Assembly: GCF_046097065.1 (NCBI RefSeq) | Contig: NZ_CP175563.1 | Coordinates: 3,162,001-3,226,000, forward strand | Reading direction: 5' to 3' | DNA from: Syntrophus buswellii | Lineage (GTDB): Bacteria; Desulfobacterota; Syntrophia; Syntrophales; Syntrophaceae | Length of the DNA stretch: 64,000 nucleotides | Part shown: one piece after another, positions 18,001 to 26,865 of the stretch | Numbering within the stretch: position 1 is the stretch's first letter | Layout: every line of letters starts with the position of its first letter | The notes under the pieces: generated by a model | The model's database searches: none | What the model saw: only the letters and a program-made list of their open reading frames with translations | Told to the model about the DNA's origin: nothing | Program-made: the position numbers and the translations under genes

Positions 18001-18323
18001 GCTTCCGGCCGATCGTCATGACCTCCCTGGCCTTCGGTTTCGGCGTTCTCCCCCTTACCCTGGCTACAGGAGCGGGCGCGGGCGCCCAGAATGCCATCGG
18101 CACCGGCGTGCTGGGAGGAATGGTCACCTCCACGGTTCTGGTGATTATTTTTGCTCCCCTCTTCTACGTGCTGATCGAAAAACTGTTCGGGAAAAAACTG
18201 CAGCAGAACACGGCCGGAACAGCTCCGCTAAACGCATCCCACCGCATTGGTGTGATCGATCAGGAACTGACGGATGAACTCAAGGCCGTCGAAGATGAGA
18301 AGAAAAATCCAATCGAGGATTGA
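15078..18323 (+). CDS. RND multidrug efflux permease, HAE1 (AcrB/MexB) family
   Basis: 1081 residues, slightly longer than AcrB (1049). It exports hydrophobic compounds using the proton gradient. The N-terminus MLSRFFLDRPVFAWVIAI is typical. The proton-relay acids stand in GLLVDDAIVVVENVERIM at about residues 407-408, the AcrB positions, and the partner lysine is in GLTTKNAILIVQFAK. Two large periplasmic loops and 12 membrane segments are visible. The C-terminal tail after the last helix is about 40 residues and acidic. The stop is followed within six bases by the outer-membrane gene. The substrate cannot be told from sequence. Confidence 0.95.
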   Translation: MLSRFFLDRPVFAWVIAIIMMAAGGLAIYNLPISQYPPIAPPSIAITAFYPGASAETVENSITQIIEQKMTGFDKMLYLSATSDSSGQSRIELTFAPGTDPDLAWAQVQNKLQLAMASLPEVVQDAGVKVAKSTRNWLLIVGLISEDGSMDGNDLRDYAQSNLEKVLSRVPGVGEVEIFGSQYAMRIWLNPDKLTDYGMTIPDVITALKAYNVEVSAGQFGGAPAVEGQRLNAAIIVQSMLKTPEEFAAIPLRTNPDGSVVRVRDIGRTELGTETYDIQSHYNGKPSAGLAIRQAAGANALETADNVRNKMAEMSRFFPTGMKVVYPYDTTPFVSVAIHEVVKTLFEAILLVFLVMFLFMGNLRATLIPTIAVPVVLLGTFAVLGLFGFSINMLTMFAMVLAIGLLVDDAIVVVENVERIMREEGLSPKEATRKSMEQITSALIGIGLVLSAVFGPMAFFSGSTGVIYRQFSITITASMLLSVLVALILTPVLCASLLKPVSAGHETAENSIFFLRPFFRWFDRTFSRIRDFYLRLVDHSLSRKLRYLAVFLVIVAALGFLFLRMPTSYLPDEDQGFLMIQAMLPANSALEQTDDVMKTVRNHFLENEKDAVKSIMTISGMNFSGRGQNAGLAFVQLKDWDLRSRQDLKVGAVAGRAMGTFSRIRNAMVFAFAPPAVIELGTSKGFDLQLLDRGGMGHARLMAARNQLLGMAAQDKVLTKVRPNGLEDVPEYRVDVDWEKAGALGLPITSIHSTISAAFGSVYVNDFIQAGRVKRVYVQADAPYRMLPSDLEKLHVRNNAGRMVPFSSFATGHWTSGSPKLERYNGFPSVNIVGEAAAGRSSGEAMEAMEGFVAKLPQGVGFDWTGLSYQERMASSQAGLLYAFSIFVIFLCLAALYESWPIPFSILFALPLGVIGGVIASSLRGLPNDVYFQIGLLTTLGLTTKNAILIVQFAKAGRERGMDLIEATLEGARLRFRPIVMTSLAFGFGVLPLTLATGAGAGAQNAIGTGVLGGMVTSTVLVIIFAPLFYVLIEKLFGKKLQQNTAGTAPLNASHRIGVIDQELTDELKAVEDEKKNPIED

Positions 18324-18328
18324 AAATC

Positions 18329-19765
18329 ATGAACATAAGCAAAGATAGATGGCGGCTTTTGATGCTGGGAATCCTTGCGGTCCTGCTGGGAGGATGCACC
18401 CTGGCCCCGAAGTACGACCGCCCGGCGTCCCCCGTCCCCGGCAACTGGCCGACGGGCGCCGCCTACCAGGAAGAAAGGCCTGCCGTTTCCGAACCGGCAG
18501 CCGATTTGCCATGGCGGGAATTTCTCCCCGAGGAACGCCTGCAAAAGGCCGTGGAAATCGCCCTGAAAAACAGCCGCGACCTGCGCCTGGCGGCCTTGAA
18601 CGTCGAGAGGGCGCGTGCGCTCTACCGCGTTCAGCGCGACGAACTGCTGCCCTCGCTGGATGCAGCCGGAAGCGGAATCAAGGAACGGGTGCCGGCGGAT
18701 CTGTCCTCCTCCGGGCGCAGAACGACCCGGGAGCAATACCGTGTCGATTTCGGCGTCAGTTCCTGGGAAATCGATTTTTTCGGACGCATCCAGAGCCTCA
18801 AGGACCGGGCGCTGGAAGAATATCTGGCAACGGATCAGGCCCGGCGCAACGCACAGATTCTATTGGTGTCAGAGGTGGCCAACGTCTGGTTTGCCCTGGC
18901 CGCCGATGGTGAGAATCTCGTCCTTTCCCGCTCCACGCTTGAAACCCAGCAAACCGCCTACAATCTGATCCGAAAGCGTTATGACGTGGGGCTCGCATCG
19001 GAACTGGATCTCAGCCGTGCGCAGACGCAGGTGGATACGGCCAGGCGAAACGTCGCCATTTACACACAATGGGCGGCGCAGGATGTCAACGCCCTGGATC
19101 TTCTCGCTGGGGCACCTGTTCCCGCGGAGTTCCTCCCGTCAAAGCTCAGTGGAATCAAACCTCCGAAAGAGGTCTCTGCCGGCCTTTCTTCCGATGTGCT
19201 GTTAAGCCGGCCCGATGTGCTGGCCGCGGAGCACCGGCTCAAAGCGGCCCACGCCAACATCGGCGCCGCCCGGGCGGCCTTCTTCCCCCGCATCTCACTG
19301 ACGACGACTCTCGGAACGGCAAGCGCCGACCTGTCCGACCTGTTCAAGTCCGGACAGGGCACCTGGACTTTCGGCCCGCAGATCGTCATGCCGATTTTCG
19401 ACGCCCGCACCTGGTCCGCTTATGATGTCACAAAAGTGGAGCGGGAGATCTCCGTAACCCGGTACGAACAGACGATTCAGGCGGCCTTCCGGGAAGTGGC
19501 GGATGCCCTGGCTCTGAAGGGTACCCTGGGAGAGCAGTTGGCGGCACAGCAATCCCTTGTGGAGGCGACCGCCAAGGCTTACCGCCTCGCCGACGCCCGC
19601 TACGACAGGGGAATCGACAGCTACCTGAGTGTCCTGGACGCCCAGCGTTCCCTGTACAGCGCTCAGCAGGCCTTGACCGCCCTTCGCCTTGAGGGGTTCA
19701 CCAGCCGGATCACCCTGTACAAGGTGCTGGGCGGCGGATCAACGGAGGACTTCCGTTACCAGTAA
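18329..19765 (+). CDS. Outer-membrane efflux lipoprotein (OprM/NodT family)
   Basis: About 478 residues. Lipobox LLGGCTLAPKYDRP places a lipid on the mature N-terminus, as in OprM/CusC. Two OEP repeats follow; LLSRPDVLAAEHRLKAAHANIGAARAAFFPRI is the signature shared by the family. It completes the tripartite pump as the TolC-like trimeric channel. I start at ATG 18329, where GAGG stands 10 bases upstream, rather than at the overlapping TTG. The 3' end overlaps the convergent Nudix gene by 10 bases. A second family member is at 31013, in the Mla/ABC operon. Confidence 0.93.
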   Translation: MNISKDRWRLLMLGILAVLLGGCTLAPKYDRPASPVPGNWPTGAAYQEERPAVSEPAADLPWREFLPEERLQKAVEIALKNSRDLRLAALNVERARALYRVQRDELLPSLDAAGSGIKERVPADLSSSGRRTTREQYRVDFGVSSWEIDFFGRIQSLKDRALEEYLATDQARRNAQILLVSEVANVWFALAADGENLVLSRSTLETQQTAYNLIRKRYDVGLASELDLSRAQTQVDTARRNVAIYTQWAAQDVNALDLLAGAPVPAEFLPSKLSGIKPPKEVSAGLSSDVLLSRPDVLAAEHRLKAAHANIGAARAAFFPRISLTTTLGTASADLSDLFKSGQGTWTFGPQIVMPIFDARTWSAYDVTKVEREISVTRYEQTIQAAFREVADALALKGTLGEQLAAQQSLVEATAKAYRLADARYDRGIDSYLSVLDAQRSLYSAQQALTALRLEGFTSRITLYKVLGGGSTEDFRYQ

Positions 19766-20202
19766 CCCCGCTCCATGCAGTTGCTGATGAAGGTGATGGA
19801 CCGGCGGGGAGCTTCGGAGAGACTGATCGAAAGCTGTTTGCCCACGTCGGGATACAGGGGAAGCGAAGGTAATCGATCCAGGGAAACCCAGGCGACATCC
19901 AGGGAATGAGTGGCGTCAGGCCGCACTTTCGGAGCGCCGCGGATTTCCGTTGCCTCGAAGACAATGTGCAGGGTCTGGGGATGCCTCTTTCCGGCAGGGG
20001 CTTCGCCGATCAGGATAATGTCGCCGATATCGACCTTCACCCCCAGCTCTTCCTTCCATTCGTTCACAATGGCTTCCTGGAGCGGTATGTCCTTGTCCAC
20101 CCCGCCGCCGGGAAGGGCAAAGACCTCCTTTCCGCCGTAGACGTACTTCATGCAGAGAATTTCACCGGCCTGTTCAAATACAGCGGATACGCGAACTCTC
20201 AT
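19756..20202 (-). CDS. Nudix hydrolase with atypical box
   Basis: 148 residues. The fold is recognisable: VFALPGGGVDKD, then EAIVNEWKEELGV, and later AWVSLDRLPSLPLYP. The box keeps the metal-binding EWKEE glutamates but has Ile where the first box Glu should be and Asn for the usual Arg, so activity may be altered. Substrate unknown; small Nudix proteins of this shape often act on nucleoside diphosphate derivatives. Its C-terminus overlaps the end of the efflux lipoprotein gene by 10 bases in convergent orientation. Confidence 0.75.
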   Translation of the reverse strand: MRVRVSAVFEQAGEILCMKYVYGGKEVFALPGGGVDKDIPLQEAIVNEWKEELGVKVDIGDIILIGEAPAGKRHPQTLHIVFEATEIRGAPKVRPDATHSLDVAWVSLDRLPSLPLYPDVGKQLSISLSEAPRRSITFISNCMERGYW

Positions 20203-20334
20203 AAAAACCTCCTCATGCCATTGGCTGTTGATAGATTTCTTGGTAACACATTTCCCGATTTTATTCGAGGTTTAGCTTTGGGAAGGCCGATGCCGCCCTG
20301 CCGGAGGGAACCGGCATTTTCCTGATAAAAATTC

Positions 20335-20351
20335 TTGCATGATGAATGCAA
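20335..20351. repeat. Inverted repeat upstream of the SNF2 helicase gene
   Basis: TTGCAT-gatga-ATGCAA, a perfect 6-base inverted repeat with a 5-base loop, 56 bases before the helicase start codon. It could be an operator or a small RNA hairpin; no partner copy was found in the window. Confidence 0.35.
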
Positions 20352-20406
20352 ATAAAGCAGAATCCCGGCAGAATAGGTGATCCAGAAATAGGATTATTGA
20401 GCATTT

Positions 20407-23400
20407 ATGAATCGGCAATTTACTTCGGCATCCGTTTCAAAAAAGAGCGAGCAGCTTTCATCACTCTATAACGCATTATCCCCGGCGGAGAAGCTCCTGG
20501 TCCAGTTCTGTTCCGTTGCGATGGAACCGATGAGCATGACCACGGTCATCCGCTGCTTCGATGTCACGGGAATTCACTCCAACGGAACCGGCAGGACCAG
20601 TTGGCAGAACCTGCAGCCGGCCCTGAAGCGGATCCTGAAGCTGGGCCTGGTGGATAACCACTATCAATGCCCGGAAGGATTCCGGGAAATCGCCACCCGG
20701 CTGGCCGTTGCAGACGGGCACTTTGAGAAGATGGCCCGGACGATTCAACGGCTCATGCCCGGAAATCGCTATCTTTCCCGCTATTCTCCGGAATACGACT
20801 GGAAGCGCGTTCTGCGGGATTTCCGCATCGCCCTGTACCGAGGGGATTCCCGCGAGGTCAAGGTGCTCTACGACCAGATGCTGCGTTACTGCCCGGTACC
20901 CTTCCGCATCCCCGACCCTTTTCTGCGCATCTGCAACGCACCCTTCGATCCGGCCTGGTTCGCCACACTGCCCCTGGATCTCCGCTCCGCCGCGTTATCC
21001 CGAATCCTTTTCCAGAGCCTCATCTTCCTTGAACCTGACGAGGCGCCGCTCAATGACGCCCTGGCTCTGGCCTTCGGGGAACAGCCGCAGGGGTACGGAG
21101 AGCGCCCCCTGCTCCATGTCCTGGCCCTTCGCCTGCTGCTGGGAGGCCGCCTTGATGAAGCCGGGCGGCTTCTGGACAAGTTGAGAAACGAAGCAGAAGG
21201 CTCAACGGATGGCCTGCAGGGATGCCTTTACTTCCTCGAAGGGAAGAACGAGGAGTCCATCGCCGCCTACGAGGCGGAACTCCGCCAACTGATCCGGAGA
21301 TCCGGCATTCGAAACAATTTCTTTATCGATCCGGCGGGCCTTTTTTTCCTGCTGGCCTTGCTGAAGTCCTATTCCGCATCCCCGGACACGGCAGGGGCGG
21401 CGAAAATCAAAAAATATCTGTACCTGACGGCCCACCGCAACAATCCCAACAGCTTTTATATTGCCGGCCTGACCGCCCTGCGAAAAATCGCCGCTACCCT
21501 GATGATGGACCCGGACTACCCCGCTTACGACTCGCCCCAGGAAGGGACCGGCATCGGGGCCATTTTCACCGCCTTGGCGGAATACTGGCAGAAGCGCCGC
21601 CTGGGATCAAAGACCATTGTGTCGCTGCAGGAGTTGTATCGGCAGGCCCGGGAAAGCGGCATGTCCTGGGCCGCGATGGAATGCGCAGGCCTGCTGGACG
21701 CCGGCGGCGTCAATACGGCCCTGTACCGGCAGCAGGTCCGGGAGATCGGTGAAGCTACAGGGCTGGTCTCTCTGATCCCATCGATCCATTTTGAAGAGCC
21801 CTGGAGGAAAAGCCTCCGTGCCCTGAAGCAGGCGGCGGAGACGGAGCGTCCGGCTGCCGCGTCCGCTGAAAAACGGCTGATCTGGCTTTTCCGGCACGGA
21901 GAGGAAGGGCTGTCCCTCAAGCCGCTGGAGCAGAGGCAGAAGGCCCGGGGGGGATGGACTTCGGGGCGGCCCGTCGCCCTCAGCCGGCTGCACAAGGGAA
22001 CCAACCTGGAGTACCTGAGCCGTCAGGATCACATGATCCGGGCGACCCTGAAAGCGGAATCACGCTATTACGGAGGGTACAGCAGCGCCGAGTATTATTT
22101 TGACTGGGAAAAGACCCTGCCGCTGCTCGTGGGCCATCCCCTGATTTTTTCCGAAGAGAACCCGGAAAAATCCGTGGAATTTCTCCGAGGGGAGGTGGAG
22201 CTGGTGGTGACGGAATCCCAGGAAGGATTGCGCCTCCACTTGAGCGTTCCCCTTTCGGAATCCCGGGTGACCATGCTGCCGGAAAGCCCCACCCGCTTCA
22301 AGGTCTGCGAGCTGTCGGACGCACATCGACGCATCGGGCAGATCCTGGGCGGCAAGGGATTGATGGTTCCAGCAACGGCCAAAAATGAGCTCATCGAAGC
22401 CATGGCGGAGCTTTCCACCCTGGTGACCATCCATTCCACCATCGGCGGAAGCGCGGAGGCCCTCGAGGAGATTGAAGGCGATCCCCATCCGGTTGTCCAG
22501 CTGGCACCGATCGGCGAAGGATTCCACGTGGAAGTGCTGGTGCGCCCCTTCGGCAGTGGAGGGATCCGCCTGCAACCGGGTAAAGGCATGGAGCACGTCA
22601 TGGCGGACATGGACGGGAAACGGATGCTGGCCCGGCGGGATCTCGCCCTGGAGATCCGGAAGGTGAAGCTCCTGGAAGATTCCTGCCCTACGCTGGCCCT
22701 GGTGCTCAACAACCGGGGGCAGGGATACCTGGAAAATCCGGAGGATTGCCTGGAAGTGCTGCTGGAGCTGAAAGCCCTGCAGGAGCAGGGAGAAGCGGTT
22801 GCGGAATGGCCGGAGGGAGAATCCCTGAAGACGCCGCAGACGGTAACGTTCGATTCGTTCCGCATGAAGATTCGCAAATCCGGAGACTGGTTCGAGCTGG
22901 AGGGTCAGCTCAAACTGGATGACGGCCTGCTTCTGGACATGAAAACGCTCCTTGAACTGGCAGAGAACGCACCCCGCCGTTTTCTACCCCTGGGGGAAGG
23001 CCGCTTTGTCGCCCTCACCGAGGCGCTGCGCCGGCGCCTGGATGAAATGAGCCCCTACGTGGACAAGGAGGCAGACGCTGTCCGATGCCACGCCCTGGCC
23101 GTTCCCGTCATGGACGATCTCCTCGACGATTTTCCCCACGTGAGCCGGGACTCCTCCTGGAAGGAGCGGTTGAAGGCCTTCGAACAGGGGACGTCCCTGA
23201 AGCCAGCCGTCCCCTCCACGCTGATGGCGGAACTGCGGGATTACCAGGTGGCCGGTTTTGAATGGATGTCCCGCCTGTCGTCATGGGGGGCGGGTGCCTG
23301 CCTGGCAGACGACATGGGGCTGGGAAAAACGCTTCAGGCCCTGGCGGTTCTCCTGCAGCGGGCCCCCCAGGGGCCCGCCCTGGTGGTTGCCCCCACGTCC

Positions 23401-24603
23401 GTCTGCATGAACTGGCTGGCTGAAATCAACCGTTTCGCACCGACTCTCAATCCCGGCCTGTTCGGCGGCCGGCACCGTGAGGAGCTGGTCGGAAGCCTCC
23501 AGGGCATGGATGTGATGATCTGCAGTTACGGTCTGCTGCAGCAGGAAGCGGAACTCCTGGCAACGGTCCAGTGGCGCACCATCATCCTCGATGAGGCCCA
23601 GGCCATCAAGAATTTCGAGACCCAGCGGGCTCAGGCCGCCCTGGCCCTCAAGGGCGATTTCCGTCTGATCACCACCGGCACCCCCATTGAAAATCACCTG
23701 GGTGAGTTCTATACCCTTTTCGACTTCATCAATCCCGGACTGCTTGGCTCCCGCCGGCAGTTTAACGAGCGCTATGCCATCCCCATTGAGAAGAACGGCG
23801 ACCGGGAAGCCAGGAAGAGGCTGAAGAAGCTGGTTTCCCCTTTTCTCCTGAGGCGCATCAAATCCCAGGTTCTTGATGAGCTGCCTCCCCGGACCGAGGT
23901 GACTCTCCAGGTGGAGATGTCTCCGGAAGAAACAGCGCTCTACGAGGCCCTGCGGCGAGAGGCCGTGGAAGCCCTGGAGCAGGACGAGAGCCCCTCGGGA
24001 CAGAAGCACCTGAAAATCCTGGCGGAGATCATGCGGCTGCGGCAGGCCTGCTGCCACCCCCGACTGGTTCTGCCGGAAAGCGACCTGGCCAGCTCCAAGC
24101 TGGCCCTGTTCGGGGAAGTGGTGGAGGAACTGCTGGAAAATTCCCACAAGGCGCTGGTTTTCAGCCAGTTCGTCGGCCACCTGACCCTGATCCGGAATTA
24201 TCTGAAGGTGAAGGGCATCGAGTACCGCTACCTCGACGGCGGCACACCGCCCAAGGAACGCCGGCGGGAAGTGGAGGCCTTTCAGGCGGGACAGGGCTCC
24301 CTGTTCCTCATCAGCCTCCGGGCCGGGGGCGTGGGCCTCAACCTGACGGCGGCGGACTACGTCATCCACATGGACCCCTGGTGGAATCCGGCGGTGGAGG
24401 ATCAGGCCTCCGACCGGGCGCACCGCATCGGCCAGCAGCGTCCCGTGACCGTGTACCGCTTGGTGACGAAAAACACCATCGAAGAAAAAATCCTGAAGCT
24501 CCACGGCACGAAGCGCGACCTGGCCAACAGCCTGCTGGACGGAAGCGATATGAGCGGCAGGATGTCGGCGGATGAGCTGCTTCAAATGATCCGGGAAGGA
24601 TAA
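20407..24603 (+). CDS. Large SNF2-family DEAD/DEAH-box helicase
   Basis: 1398 residues. The C-terminal 470 residues are a complete SNF2 ATPase: RDYQVAGFEWMSRL, Walker A DDMGLGKTLQAL (about residue 967), Walker B as ILDEAQAIKN (about 1060), TGTPIENHL, SLRAGGVGLNLTAADYV, and motif VI as SDRAHRIGQQRPVTVYRL (about 1332). The first roughly 900 residues are helical and repeat-like with no motif I can name; they probably bind nucleic acid or protein. Bacterial SNF2 proteins translocate on duplex DNA to remodel bound proteins, and some belong to phage-defence systems, but no such partner adjoins this gene. The ATG has only a weak ribosome site. Confidence 0.88.
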   Translation: MNRQFTSASVSKKSEQLSSLYNALSPAEKLLVQFCSVAMEPMSMTTVIRCFDVTGIHSNGTGRTSWQNLQPALKRILKLGLVDNHYQCPEGFREIATRLAVADGHFEKMARTIQRLMPGNRYLSRYSPEYDWKRVLRDFRIALYRGDSREVKVLYDQMLRYCPVPFRIPDPFLRICNAPFDPAWFATLPLDLRSAALSRILFQSLIFLEPDEAPLNDALALAFGEQPQGYGERPLLHVLALRLLLGGRLDEAGRLLDKLRNEAEGSTDGLQGCLYFLEGKNEESIAAYEAELRQLIRRSGIRNNFFIDPAGLFFLLALLKSYSASPDTAGAAKIKKYLYLTAHRNNPNSFYIAGLTALRKIAATLMMDPDYPAYDSPQEGTGIGAIFTALAEYWQKRRLGSKTIVSLQELYRQARESGMSWAAMECAGLLDAGGVNTALYRQQVREIGEATGLVSLIPSIHFEEPWRKSLRALKQAAETERPAAASAEKRLIWLFRHGEEGLSLKPLEQRQKARGGWTSGRPVALSRLHKGTNLEYLSRQDHMIRATLKAESRYYGGYSSAEYYFDWEKTLPLLVGHPLIFSEENPEKSVEFLRGEVELVVTESQEGLRLHLSVPLSESRVTMLPESPTRFKVCELSDAHRRIGQILGGKGLMVPATAKNELIEAMAELSTLVTIHSTIGGSAEALEEIEGDPHPVVQLAPIGEGFHVEVLVRPFGSGGIRLQPGKGMEHVMADMDGKRMLARRDLALEIRKVKLLEDSCPTLALVLNNRGQGYLENPEDCLEVLLELKALQEQGEAVAEWPEGESLKTPQTVTFDSFRMKIRKSGDWFELEGQLKLDDGLLLDMKTLLELAENAPRRFLPLGEGRFVALTEALRRRLDEMSPYVDKEADAVRCHALAVPVMDDLLDDFPHVSRDSSWKERLKAFEQGTSLKPAVPSTLMAELRDYQVAGFEWMSRLSSWGAGACLADDMGLGKTLQALAVLLQRAPQGPALVVAPTSVCMNWLAEINRFAPTLNPGLFGGRHREELVGSLQGMDVMICSYGLLQQEAELLATVQWRTIILDEAQAIKNFETQRAQAALALKGDFRLITTGTPIENHLGEFYTLFDFINPGLLGSRRQFNERYAIPIEKNGDREARKRLKKLVSPFLLRRIKSQVLDELPPRTEVTLQVEMSPEETALYEALRREAVEALEQDESPSGQKHLKILAEIMRLRQACCHPRLVLPESDLASSKLALFGEVVEELLENSHKALVFSQFVGHLTLIRNYLKVKGIEYRYLDGGTPPKERRREVEAFQAGQGSLFLISLRAGGVGLNLTAADYVIHMDPWWNPAVEDQASDRAHRIGQQRPVTVYRLVTKNTIEEKILKLHGTKRDLANSLLDGSDMSGRMSADELLQMIREG

Positions 24604-24835
24604 CCCTGCCGCTCGTCGTTCATTCCGGATCCCGCAGAACGATGCGTCAAGTGACGACAATAACGATCGGCTGCTCCGGGACTTTTTCCCCCGCCCTCAG
24701 CAGGCAATATTGCTGATGCGCACCTTTAAAAACAGCCACAAATCATCCCCCTTGATTTCAGCCCGATATGGATCGTTGTCCCTGGCAGTTGAGATTTCCA
24801 GTGGGTGCTCATCTGTAGCCGATTACTGTTATGGC

Positions 24836-25567
24836 TCACCTCGAGTACCGCGCCAACGTACCCTCGATAGCTGCCTGATAAGCCTTTGTCTTCAGCAGCT
24901 CAACCTGCTGTTGATCGGAGCGTTCGCGGGTGAGGGAAGCACTGTACGCTGTGTCTTCGGAAACCTTTGGTACGAAAATGTCCCACTGACCCGTCTTGAC
25001 GTCTATGAGGGCAACCTTCAGACGAATGCGAAGTTCCTGGGCCTGGTCCGGGATTGCCATCCCTGCCAGGGGAACCCAGGAGACAGACTTTGTGATGAGA
25101 TTCTTTGTTCCCGATTCAAGAACGCCCCAGTAGACCAGGATCTTTTCGATGCCTGCTCCGGCAGCGGCAAGCCGCAGCGCCTTCGCATAGCTTGCGTTGG
25201 TCTTCTTTCCCTGCTCGGGAACACCGGTGAAGACGCTCACGGAAAAGTACCTTTCAGCGCTCGCCGTCATGTCTTGATCTGGAATCATGGCTCCCGACTG
25301 GATGAGAAGAATGGAATCGCCTTTGCGCAAAGTGAGCCGGCTCTTGCCGGCACTTGCAGCCGCAAGTATGTCCTGTTCCGTTATCTCTTTTCCAGCATCG
25401 ATGCCGAGAACATCGAATTCGCTCAACTCGCCCTTATAGAGCGGGTTGTCGGTTCCCCGGCTGTAATAGCCACCCGGATTGTAACCGGAGTTAGAGATGG
25501 ATCTGGTGGCACAACCACTCAGCACGACAAAAAACAATAGAAGCATGAGCAAACCAAGTCTTTTCAT
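24836..25567 (-). CDS. Lipoprotein of unknown function
   Basis: 243 residues from the ATG at 25567, directly behind AAGGAG (reverse of 25571-25580). The N-terminal signal MLLLFFVVLSGCATRS carries a clear lipobox. The mature part is mixed alpha/beta with a glycine/tyrosine-rich start (NSGYNPGGYYSRG), a middle KILVYWGVLESGTKN segment and a helical end. I do not recognise the family. A large plus-strand frame over the same DNA is a shadow. It is last in a minus-strand run after hicB and hicA, but has its own ribosome site and an unrelated product. Confidence 0.7.
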   Translation of the reverse strand: MKRLGLLMLLLFFVVLSGCATRSISNSGYNPGGYYSRGTDNPLYKGELSEFDVLGIDAGKEITEQDILAAASAGKSRLTLRKGDSILLIQSGAMIPDQDMTASAERYFSVSVFTGVPEQGKKTNASYAKALRLAAAGAGIEKILVYWGVLESGTKNLITKSVSWVPLAGMAIPDQAQELRIRLKVALIDVKTGQWDIFVPKVSEDTAYSASLTRERSDQQQVELLKTKAYQAAIEGTLARYSR

Positions 25568-25632
25568 AGGGTTCTCCTTTTCTAGCCGGACGTCCGGCCT
25601 CAGCGGCTTGTCCGATGTATGCCGTTGTCCGC

Positions 25633-25857
25633 TCACATCAGACTCTTCAGCTCTTCTTCCGTTGTTTCACAGTCTTTGAGCATTTGCGCCAGCAGCCCGC
25701 GACCAATTGTCTCGCCACGATGAACAGGAACCACCGTGCATCTGCCGTCCGGATGACGGAGAAAATGCTGGCTTCCCTTCCGGCGAACGACTTCAAAACC
25801 AAGCCTTCCAAGACTCTTGATAAAGCGGTCCCCTGTAATTGCGGGAAGAGTACTCAT
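25633..25857 (-). CDS. hicA: HicA-family mRNA interferase toxin
   Basis: 74 residues with the double-stranded-RNA-binding-like HicA fold: FIKSLGRLGFEVVRRKGSQHFLRHPDG, in which the His of GSQH is the catalytic residue of the family, then VVPVHRGETIGRGLL. HicA toxins cleave mRNA and stop growth. The start codon overlaps the stop of the upstream antitoxin by four bases, so the pair is translationally coupled. The order hicB-hicA is the reverse of the E. coli locus. Confidence 0.9.
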   Translation of the reverse strand: MSTLPAITGDRFIKSLGRLGFEVVRRKGSQHFLRHPDGRCTVVPVHRGETIGRGLLAQMLKDCETTEEELKSLM

Positions 25858-26063
25858 GCGGTAATGGCTATTCTCTGCACACCGACGAACTCGGTAGGTA
25901 CGGGTTCTTCAACTTCGAGACAAAGTTCAATCGCTTCCCTTACCCTTTTCATAAGTGCATCCAGGGATCTTGCCTGGGTATGACAGCCCCGCAGCGTCGG
26001 TAAGGAAGCGACAAAATACCCGTCTTCGCCCTTTTCAATGACAACGCGAAACTCTCTGATCAT
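25854..26063 (-). CDS. hicB: HicB-family antitoxin
   Basis: 69 residues from the ATG at 26063, where GGTGG lies about 10 bases upstream; the longer frame to 26255 is non-coding. It has the partial RNase H fold of HicB: EFRVVIEKGEDGYFVASLPTLRGCHTQARS, then a helix KRVREAIELCLEV. A C-terminal DNA-binding domain is absent, so this is the short type of HicB. It should bind and neutralise the HicA encoded by the overlapping downstream gene. Confidence 0.9.
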   Translation of the reverse strand: MIREFRVVIEKGEDGYFVASLPTLRGCHTQARSLDALMKRVREAIELCLEVEEPVPTEFVGVQRIAITA

Positions 26064-26175
26064 TTTATGATCCACCACATATTTTACGAGACAACCGTAA
26101 GCCATGGTTGTCATGTTCCATGTTAAGCGATCGAAAGGATCAGCAGCACGCGTAGCGCGTCGGCGGCAATCTTCA

Positions 26176-26781
26176 TTAGGTACATTCCGGCAATGCGACA
26201 ACGGTGTAATCAACGACATCCTCAAAGATACGGTCGTATGCACTGAGGAGTGCAACCTGTCGGACTTGATTATCCGCCTCCAACCCTACAGCAAAGATGC
26301 CCTCAGGCGCTTGTGCAAATTGCCCGTAGGTATCGTCCGCCAAGGGCAGTGCGAACGTGACAGGTTTCCCAGGTGACAATGATTCCTTAATAGGCAAGGA
26401 AACAGCAAGTCGGATATTGGATTTGGCTAATGGTTCCTTAAACAAAGACGATGGATCGAGAGGCGGTTCAGGTTGAAGGGGAGGGTATTTCGAGTGCCAT
26501 GCAGGATTCCAGCGTATAGTCTCACGAATTTCCTTAATGTGCAGACGTATCTGTCCTGCCAAAATGTCTATGTCAACCCGGTCCACCAACAGTGTAGCCT
26601 CAGGTGAATCTGGTCGCATACCGTTGATGAGTCGCAGCAGAAAAGGTGGAGGGCCGACCCGTTCGAGTCTGGACAGCCAGTAGTCAGTAACGTCTCGATA
26701 CTCAATCTTCTTCGATCCATCCAGTATTCTCGCCAGCCATTCGCGCCGGATATTCGCAGTGAGGGTATTGAGCCCCTGCAT
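26176..26781 (-). CDS. ASCH-domain (PUA-like) protein
   Basis: 201 residues. The N-terminus IRREWLARILDGSKKIEYRDV and the following tryptophan (DYWLSRL) match the ASCH fold, a PUA-related RNA-binding or nucleotide-modifying domain. The C-terminal half is extended and unassigned. The start has an excellent GGAGGTG seven to eight bases upstream. Base composition is lower in GC than the flanking backbone. An attC-like GTTAGGC core (minus strand) lies 37 bases upstream of the start, so this may be an old integron cassette gene. Confidence 0.6.
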   Translation of the reverse strand: MQGLNTLTANIRREWLARILDGSKKIEYRDVTDYWLSRLERVGPPPFLLRLINGMRPDSPEATLLVDRVDIDILAGQIRLHIKEIRETIRWNPAWHSKYPPLQPEPPLDPSSLFKEPLAKSNIRLAVSLPIKESLSPGKPVTFALPLADDTYGQFAQAPEGIFAVGLEADNQVRQVALLSAYDRIFEDVVDYTVVALPECT

Positions 26782-26817
26782 CTAGCACCTCCGTGGGCAT
26801 AGTGATTTTGAGATTGC

Positions 26818-26865
26818 GCCTAACGGCCTGCTCACCGGACTCGCGCTTTTTGCGAGCCCCGGTAG
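26818..26865 (-). other. Possible attC remnant
   Basis: On the minus strand an imperfect hairpin (GGGGCTCGC ... GCGAGTCCGG) is followed by GTTAGGC (26824-26818), the R' core consensus GTTRRRY of integron attC sites, and 37 bases later a minus-strand gene begins. The opposite R'' core is not recognisable, so this is at best half a site. Confidence 0.35.

Noticed and set aside
23281..24660. 459-codon minus-strand frame over the SNF2 helicase domain
   Set aside because: The opposite strand encodes all the helicase motifs; this frame is compositional.
24710..25540. 276-codon plus-strand frame opposite the lipoprotein gene
   Set aside because: The minus strand has a lipobox signal and a strong ribosome site; this frame has neither.
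26122..26128. GTTAAGC between hicB and the ASCH gene as an attC core
   Set aside because: It fits GTTRRRY, but no partner core or hairpin of the right size surrounds it; a seven-base degenerate match is expected by chance.
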